A stretch of DNA of 64,000 nt. It comes from G963662605 sp963662605 (lineage in GTDB: Bacteria > Bacteroidota > Ignavibacteria > Ignavibacteriales > Ignavibacteriaceae). The notes under the pieces were generated by a model that was given only the letters and a program-made list of their open reading frames with translations, made no database searches and had not been told where the DNA came from. Positions 59,131-64,000 of this stretch are shown in pieces (within the stretch, counting starts at the first letter, position 1; the number at the start of each line of letters is the position of its first letter). The position numbers and the translations under genes are program-made. The DNA lies in the NCBI GenBank assembly GCA_963662605.1, contig OY759785.1:1798001-1862000 (forward strand), read 5' to 3'.

Positions 59131-60462
59131 TTATTTTTTTCGTGAAATCTTACTTAATTGTGCAAGCGGGTTAACAAACGGCGAAAGGGGAGGCGTGTAG
59201 TTGAAGAACATATCGTCTAATTCACGGAGAAGAATATTTTTCCAGATGCACATTGCAATAATGTCTCCGTAGCCGCTGACTTCCTCGCCACCAAAAAATC
59301 CCGCACCGAGAATCCGGCCGGAATTTTTCTCAACCATTATCTTCGAAAATCCGAGAAATGAACCGGGCATAACTTTTACTTTGTTAGGTAGTGAGACTGA
59401 GAACGACTCATGCGCGATACCGGACTTTTTAATATCAGTTTCCGTTAATCCGGTTTGAACAAAGTATTTATTAAAGATTTTAACAGATGAATTCTTAATG
59501 ACCGGGTGTAAATATTCATTACCGCCCGCGGCATTTGCTCCGGCGATATACCCGCTTAGCCGGGCGAGTGTTGCCAGATTGATGAGTTCCGATTTACGGA
59601 TTTGCTGCAAAGGATATTCTATAACATCTCCTGCGGCATAGATATTCGGATCGGATGTTTGCAGTTTGCTATTAACCTTAATGCCGCCCGATGTACCTAA
59701 TTCAATTTTATGCGTAACAGCAAGGGACGTGTTTGGCGAAAAGCTCAAAGCAGTAACCACCATATCAATTTCTATGATACGGCTGCCGATTTTAACCGCT
59801 GTAATTTTTTCTCCGTCGCCAATCAGTTTGAATTCGCAATTGGTATAAACGCTTATATTGTTTACCGTGCACAGCGCAGAGACGATTTCACTGAATTCTT
59901 CATCGGCAGCAGGGAACAGGCGATCTTTTTTTTCAATGAGCGTGACTTCACAGTTCCTTATCAATAGTGAACCGGCAATTTCAAGTCCGATATAACCCGA
60001 CCCGATAACTAAACATTTACGCGGCGCATTATCGGAAACATAGTGCATAATGCGGGCGATGTCGTCAATGTTCTTCAGAGTAAAGATATTTTTGTACAGG
60101 TCATGTTCCTGAAGTGTGTTTGCGGTCGAACCGGTTGTAATAATCAAGGAGTCATACGGAAAAACATTACCTTTACAGCAGGTAACGGTCTTTTGTCTGC
60201 GGTCTATGTTGGTGATTGAAACATTGGTGAATACGGTAACGCCTTTTTCACGAAGGAATGTTTCAGGAGTGAAAAAGACGAGAGAGTGGTAATCCTGTAT
60301 CTCGCCGGAAAGCACATACGGAAGTTCGCAAGTGCCGGTGGAGATGAAGTTGCTCTTTTCAAAAATAATAACATCCGCCTTCGGATTGACTCTTCTGGCT
60401 TTCGCGGCGGCGGCACATCCTGCCGCGTTTCCGCCGATGATTATTATCTTATTTTTCAGCAT
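59131..60462 (-). CDS. CoA-disulfide reductase/NADH oxidase-like flavoprotein
   Basis: This 443-residue protein has an N-terminal FAD motif (IIIGGNAAGCAAAAKARR), STGTCELPYVLSG with an active-site Cys near residue 45 in the position typical of CoA-disulfide reductases and NADH oxidases, a second Rossmann motif (CLVIGSGYIGLEIAG) for NAD(P)H and NIYAAGDVIEYP for FAD. The C-terminal dimer domain ends in NYTPPLSPFVNPL, also typical. It may reduce disulfides, peroxide or oxygen. It overlaps der by 1 base (TAATG). Confidence 0.82.
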   Translation of the reverse strand: MLKNKIIIIGGNAAGCAAAAKARRVNPKADVIIFEKSNFISTGTCELPYVLSGEIQDYHSLVFFTPETFLREKGVTVFTNVSITNIDRRQKTVTCCKGNVFPYDSLIITTGSTANTLQEHDLYKNIFTLKNIDDIARIMHYVSDNAPRKCLVIGSGYIGLEIAGSLLIRNCEVTLIEKKDRLFPAADEEFSEIVSALCTVNNISVYTNCEFKLIGDGEKITAVKIGSRIIEIDMVVTALSFSPNTSLAVTHKIELGTSGGIKVNSKLQTSDPNIYAAGDVIEYPLQQIRKSELINLATLARLSGYIAGANAAGGNEYLHPVIKNSSVKIFNKYFVQTGLTETDIKKSGIAHESFSVSLPNKVKVMPGSFLGFSKIMVEKNSGRILGAGFFGGEEVSGYGDIIAMCIWKNILLRELDDMFFNYTPPLSPFVNPLAQLSKISRKK

Positions 60463-61772
60463 TACTTCTGTTTAAATACGATAGTTAACGGTACGCCGGT
60501 GAAATCATATTTGCGGCGGATCATATTCTCCAAAAATCTTTTGTAACTCTCAGCAATATTCTTCGGATAATTCGTAAAGAACAAAAATACCGGATAATTA
60601 TCACCGCCCTGAGTAATATACTTAATTTTAATTTCCTTACCGGTGTGAGTTGTCGGCGGGGGAGTGGCATCAATTTCCGGGAGTAGAACTTCATTCAATT
60701 CTGCGGTCGGAATTATCATACATCTTCTGGTACGTACTTCCTTCGCCATATCAACGAGCTTGTAAATTCTTTGTTTCGTTAATGCAGAAATAAATGCGAC
60801 AGGGAAATAATCGTACAATCCGAGTTTTTCCTTCAGGTATTTTTCAATCTGATGCGAAGTTTTTGAATCTTTTTCAACGAGGTCCCATTTATTAACCGCG
60901 ATGATAATACCTTTTCTACGTTGAACGGCTTCATCAATAATTTTATGATCCTGTTTGTCAATACCGACTGAAGCGTCAAGCATAACAATAACAACATCAG
61001 CATAGCCGATGGCTTTTAATGTTCTGAGCGAGGCGAAAAACTCCACCCCTTCTTCAATTTTATTCTTTTTTCTGAGACCAGCGGTATCAACAAGGACTAT
61101 TTCTTCGCCGTGGTATTTCAACACGGAATCAATACTGTCTCTTGTAGTGCCGGCAATCTCGGTTACGATACTTCTGTCGAAACCTAAAAGCGCGTTAGTC
61201 AAAGACGATTTGCCGACGTTCGGCCTTCCGACTATCGCAATTTTCAGGCGGGTATCCGGAGTTTCATCCAGCTCCATAGAAATATCTTCGGTGAGCATAT
61301 CGAGAAAGTCGCCGATTTTACGTCCGACCGTAGCGGAGAGAGAATACGGCTCACCGAGTCCCAGTTCATAAAACTCGTGGACAAGGCCTTCCTGATTCTG
61401 GGAGTCAACTTTATTTGCGACAAGGAAGAACTTTTTCCCGGAGAGTCGGACTAAACTGGCTATTTCTTTATCACCCGGATTAACACCGGCTCTGGCATCA
61501 ACCAGGAAGATTATCTTATCGGCTTCTTCAATACCGTACTTAACCTGCTCGCGGATTCCGGCCTCAAATAAGTCCGGGGATTCCGGGACATATCCGCCCG
61601 TATCAATTAATATAAAATTCTTACCCGACCACTCGATTTCGCCGTAATTCCTGTCGCGCGTAACTCCGCTCTTATCATCAACGATTGCATCGCGAATGCC
61701 GCTTAAACGGTTGAATAACGTGGATTTACCCACATTCGGCCGCCCGATAATCACTATAACCTGTTTTCTCAT
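60462..61772 (-). CDS. der: GTPase Der (EngA)
   Basis: This 436-residue protein has two tandem GTPase domains, each with GRPNVGKS (near residues 8 and 182), DTGGY / DTAGL and NKVD / NKWD motifs, and a C-terminal KH-like domain. It acts in assembly of the 50S subunit. It is the first gene in a probable operon with the flavoprotein, upp and the TPR gene. Confidence 0.96.
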   Translation of the reverse strand: MRKQVIVIIGRPNVGKSTLFNRLSGIRDAIVDDKSGVTRDRNYGEIEWSGKNFILIDTGGYVPESPDLFEAGIREQVKYGIEEADKIIFLVDARAGVNPGDKEIASLVRLSGKKFFLVANKVDSQNQEGLVHEFYELGLGEPYSLSATVGRKIGDFLDMLTEDISMELDETPDTRLKIAIVGRPNVGKSSLTNALLGFDRSIVTEIAGTTRDSIDSVLKYHGEEIVLVDTAGLRKKNKIEEGVEFFASLRTLKAIGYADVVIVMLDASVGIDKQDHKIIDEAVQRRKGIIIAVNKWDLVEKDSKTSHQIEKYLKEKLGLYDYFPVAFISALTKQRIYKLVDMAKEVRTRRCMIIPTAELNEVLLPEIDATPPPTTHTGKEIKIKYITQGGDNYPVFLFFTNYPKNIAESYKRFLENMIRRKYDFTGVPLTIVFKQK

Positions 61773-61892
61773 AAACTCTTACTTAAATTCAAAAATACCA
61801 ATACCAAATTTACGGAATATAAAGGGATTCTCAATATAGGTTACTGAACCTATTAAAGGATAAGACACCGGCAAAGCAGAAGATATGGTAAT

Positions 61893-62249
61893 TTAGTGCT
61901 GCGATTCTAAAAAGGCAGTTTTAGCATCAATCAATGACCCGAATACCAGACGTGACAAATCTTCATTACTCAGTCTATGTAATTTGTCTTTTGCGCTCGT
62001 AACCAAAAATTCAGAGAATGCATTATTCTGTTCTAAATCATCGATATTTGAGATGTCAAAATTGGTATCTACGTAGTCGCTGCTATCAAGGACAATTATT
62101 TCATCATCATATGATAACTCTGCCTTTTCCATAGCTTCCTCAAGTGTTGAGGCCTTCACTTTAACTTCTCTTTCAAGTGTTTCTGTGATTCTGATACAAA
62201 ACGTATTAAGTGCCAACTTTTCTATATACTCCTCTGTTTTTAAAATCAA
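61893..62249 (-). CDS. DpnD/PcfM-like small protein
   Basis: This 118-residue protein contains FCIRITETLEREVKVKAS and EIIVLDSSDYVDTNF, which match the short DpnD-PcfM domain (about residues 17-65). The rest is a helical, charged tail. In Streptococcus pneumoniae dpnD is the partner gene of dpnC in the DpnI cassette; its role is unknown. It overlaps the DpnI-like gene by 44 bases with a TTG start (AAGGA 5 bases upstream); an alternative TTG at 62216 with GAGGAG upstream overlaps by only 11 bases. Confidence 0.75.
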   Translation of the reverse strand: MILKTEEYIEKLALNTFCIRITETLEREVKVKASTLEEAMEKAELSYDDEIIVLDSSDYVDTNFDISNIDDLEQNNAFSEFLVTSAKDKLHRLSNEDLSRLVFGSLIDAKTAFLESQH

Positions 62250-62979
62250 TTATTCCTTTGTCTCTTAAAACCTGAAGTTGTTGCCTGATTTTATCTTTTA
62301 CGAATTTGTTGTCGGGATGTTTTGTTTTTAAATTCTGCTCAAATTTATAAACATCATCAAGTGTGAACTCATTTTTTGAAATATTATCAATACAACTCAA
62401 AACATCCAATGTCCAGCCCCTTGCCTGTAGGTTGCTTTTGCGAAGGAATAATGATTTGCTCCACTTTTCGATCACGTTCTTTGGTTGAAGTATCTCGGAA
62501 TTCTTCACTAAAAAAATTTTTCCTAAATCAGGTACGCCTACTAAATCAATGTTGCATCCTGTCCAACCGCTTCTTCTGGCTGTTAGTGCTAATGGTTTTC
62601 TTTTTTCAATAATTTCAGGTGTGAAGAAATGTTTTGGTACAATGAAGAAATTCTCAACTACCCGGCGAGTACCATTATATGATAGAAAGAAGAAGTTGGG
62701 GTTATTTAATGATGTGATTCTATTAATCATCGTTGCATAGGCACCGTCAACAATTTTTTTCGAAAGATTTCCTTTTTTACTTTTAACCTCGAACTCTTCC
62801 GAGCATTTTGGACAATAAAAATCAGCAACCGGTTTATTGTTGTCGAATTTTTGAAGGTCTTCTGCACCACAGCTTGGGCAGTAGGAGTTTTCCCTAACCC
62901 AGGACTCGGATACGACGCGGATAATTTGCGATTGGCTTGTATAATTTTGTGCAAGATTAAAATTCAAAGAGACATTCAT
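62206..62979 (-). CDS. DpnI-like methylation-dependent restriction endonuclease
   Basis: This 257-residue protein is closely similar to DpnI (DpnC) of S. pneumoniae across its length. It has the N-terminal zinc element (SYCPSCGAEDL...YCPKC), catalytic PD-(D/E)xK residues in PVADFYC and EEFEVKSKKG, YATMINRI, TARRSGWTGCNIDL, and a C-terminal winged helix (KIRQQLQVLRDKGII) that reads methylation. DpnI cuts GATC only when adenine is methylated, so the host must lack GATC methylation. The pair forms a two-gene operon without a methyltransferase. Confidence 0.92.
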   Translation of the reverse strand: MNVSLNFNLAQNYTSQSQIIRVVSESWVRENSYCPSCGAEDLQKFDNNKPVADFYCPKCSEEFEVKSKKGNLSKKIVDGAYATMINRITSLNNPNFFFLSYNGTRRVVENFFIVPKHFFTPEIIEKRKPLALTARRSGWTGCNIDLVGVPDLGKIFLVKNSEILQPKNVIEKWSKSLFLRKSNLQARGWTLDVLSCIDNISKNEFTLDDVYKFEQNLKTKHPDNKFVKDKIRQQLQVLRDKGIIDFKNRGVYRKVGT

Positions 62980-63265
62980 AATCGCCTACAGCTTTTCATA
63001 TGATTTTAATGAAAACGTTATTGATAAATATAATAAGTTTTATTTGAATGACGCATATCGAGGAAAGTTATTAGCACGAATTGTTTCTCCAGCGATTCGA
63101 TATTTTCTCGTAGAGAATCAATCCTTTTAGAAAATGAGATGGGAGAGAAATCATTTTCCATCGGAAATATATATCCTCCGGAGAATGATGGGGCGGGCAG
63201 TGATTAATCAAACCGTGTCCAAAGCTAATCATTAACACGGTGGTGAAGAGTCTGTTGCACAACTC

Positions 63266-63350
63266 AAGAGCGCCGCAGGCGCGGTAGCTTAGTAGAAAAA
63301 TATTGATATAAAAAAATCGAGTGCCGCAGGCACGGCTCAATTAACTATAA
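63266..63350. repeat. Dispersed hairpin repeat, copy 3a
   Basis: Contains AGAGCGCCGCAGGCGCGGTAG, TAGAAAAATATTGATATAAA and GAGTGCCGCAGGCACGGCTC. Similar to 29384-29475. GCGCCGCAGGCGC is itself a short palindrome. Confidence 0.6.
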
Positions 63351-63365
63351 AATTTCGATATAAAT

Positions 63366-63443
63366 GAGCCGCTCCGGACGGAGCTCTCTGATATGACATC
63401 GCGATTTTTCTACTAAGCTGTCACGGCTCCGCCGTTCCTGAAC
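63366..63443. repeat. Dispersed hairpin repeat, copy 3b
   Basis: Begins GAGCCGCTCCGGACGGAGCTC and continues with TTTTTCTACTAAGCTGTCAC to GGCTCCGCCG. It is closely similar to 11720-11800 in the same orientation. Confidence 0.6.
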
Positions 63444-63504
63444 GTATCTGTGTTATTCAACACACCCTGAACCGCCGTGTTAATGATAGAGCGATTTAGA
63501 ATTA

Positions 63505-64000
63505 CTAACTATTGTTTCCCCAGAGGTACTGCAATTTGATGAAGTACTGCCGTTCAGTCTGGAGGAAGCGGGTGCGGTTATCGAAGCCGGGATTGACTTC
63601 AAAGTTCGTCATGTTATAGGTCGAGCCGACGTAAAATATAGTGAATGGATTGAGTTTGTAGCTGAATAGGGGAAATACCGCCACGCTTTTATCGAATGAG
63701 TTGTATTCGGAAATTAGCCGCGCGTACATTTCCTTGTTGAATTGGTATGTTGACACGTTGCGAAGAATGTATCCGTCGTAAAAAAGTTCGTTGCCGACAA
63801 CATCGGATAGCCGGGAGCGGTCGAAGCTGAATGAGCATATGAATTTTTCGGTCGGCTTCAAGTCCATTGAGAAACTGAGTCTGTGTCCGTGTCCGAGTTT
63901 CGGATCATCATCGCGGTATATGTATCTGCCAAAGTTTGCCGTGAGTGAAAAACTGATCGCATTCATCGGTCTCCATTGCGTGTATGTGTTAACCCTGTGG
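63505..64000 (-). CDS. DUF5916-like outer-membrane protein, C-terminal fragment
   Basis: The frame is open to the right edge (it continues upstream as NTYTQWRP before the ATG at 63966) and ends at 63505, giving at least 165 residues. It is made of alternating aromatic and polar strands (FSLTANFGRYIY, FICSFSFDRSRLS, FTIFYVGSTYNM) and ends QYFIKLQYLWGNNS. The strand pattern and aromatic end are those of an outer-membrane beta-barrel, and the end matches DUF5916 proteins in Bacteroidota (…FFLKLSYLFR). The N-terminal carbohydrate-binding-like domain would lie outside. Function unknown. Confidence 0.65.
   Translation of the reverse strand, partial: HRVNTYTQWRPMNAISFSLTANFGRYIYRDDDPKLGHGHRLSFSMDLKPTEKFICSFSFDRSRLSDVVGNELFYDGYILRNVSTYQFNKEMYARLISEYNSFDKSVAVFPLFSYKLNPFTIFYVGSTYNMTNFEVNPGFDNRTRFLQTERQYFIKLQYLWGNNS

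Larger units (their letters stand above)
62980..63504. other. 525-bp intergenic region with dispersed hairpin repeats
   Basis: No gene is seen. The left 100 bases should contain the dpnI promoter. From 63240 on it is filled with repeat-family copies (63266-63350 and 63366-63443). CACGGCGGTT-type arms (ATTAACACGG at 63231-63240 and CCGTGTTAAT at 63475-63484) enclose the block as a 10-bp perfect inverted repeat. Confidence 0.6.

Noticed and set aside
1..64000. CRISPR array
   Set aside because: No regularly spaced repeat-spacer pattern was found; the repeats present are dispersed or in pairs.

Overview
The window looks like a chromosomal segment from a bacterium of the Bacteroidota/Chlorobiota group, most likely an Ignavibacteria-type lineage. 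This is inferred from gene content: a GlmU-like nucleotidyltransferase, PgpH, secreted TPR proteins, a DUF5916-like barrel and a secreted protein of the kind mislabelled asparagine synthetase B in Bacteroidota. No rRNA or marker allows a firmer placement. One tRNA, tRNA-Leu(CAA), is present. There is no CRISPR array.

Bases 1-7047 are an AT-rich accessory island. Its left part holds the start of a DUF5685-like gene, a RING-like zinc-finger protein and a double zinc-ribbon protein, all on the minus strand. Its right part is a tight plus-strand operon: a vWA protein, a divergent protein kinase, a PP2C-type phosphatase, a MYG1/DHH-like predicted hydrolase and a membrane protein with short W/F-N repeats. 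The first three form a TerY-P type phosphorylation triad. The operon lies between two 60-bp direct repeats (995-1054 and 6980-7039). The right repeat abuts a sequence like the 3' end of tRNA-Ser followed by a tRNA-style terminator. This is the best candidate for an undescribed defence or stress system.

Bases 7109-29000 are mostly single genes: a truncated GIY-YIG gene, an SDR, rsgA, an iron alcohol dehydrogenase, a GNAT-like protein, a MATE pump, clpX and a TPR protein. After tRNA-Leu comes a complete tripartite efflux operon (TetR, TolC, HlyD, two ABC ATPases, two ABC-2 permeases), then a DUF4143 ATPase with operator-like repeats over its start. Bases 29657-44205 form a long plus-strand run of core genes: rpmE2, GlmU-like, rsmB, RodZ-like, ligA, a GT9-like protein, a HAD phosphatase, PgpH, xerD, an MsbA-like exporter and an O-antigen ligase-like protein with a large inserted domain.

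Bases 44216-62979 are almost entirely minus strand: a sugar transferase, pyrimidine-nucleoside phosphorylase, HU, an EVE gene split by an IS4-type element with an 8-bp target duplication, CtpA, Tmk, YbbR, two microcompartment shell proteins without their enzymes, RuvX, Rel, a TPR protein, Upp, a CoA-disulfide-reductase-like enzyme, Der, and a DpnI/DpnD pair predicted to cut methylated GATC. The window ends in the C-terminus of a DUF5916-like outer-membrane protein. Intergenic regions carry non-autonomous elements (a 177-bp MITE-like insert and a 309-bp fold-back element) and a dispersed family of GC-rich hairpin repeats.
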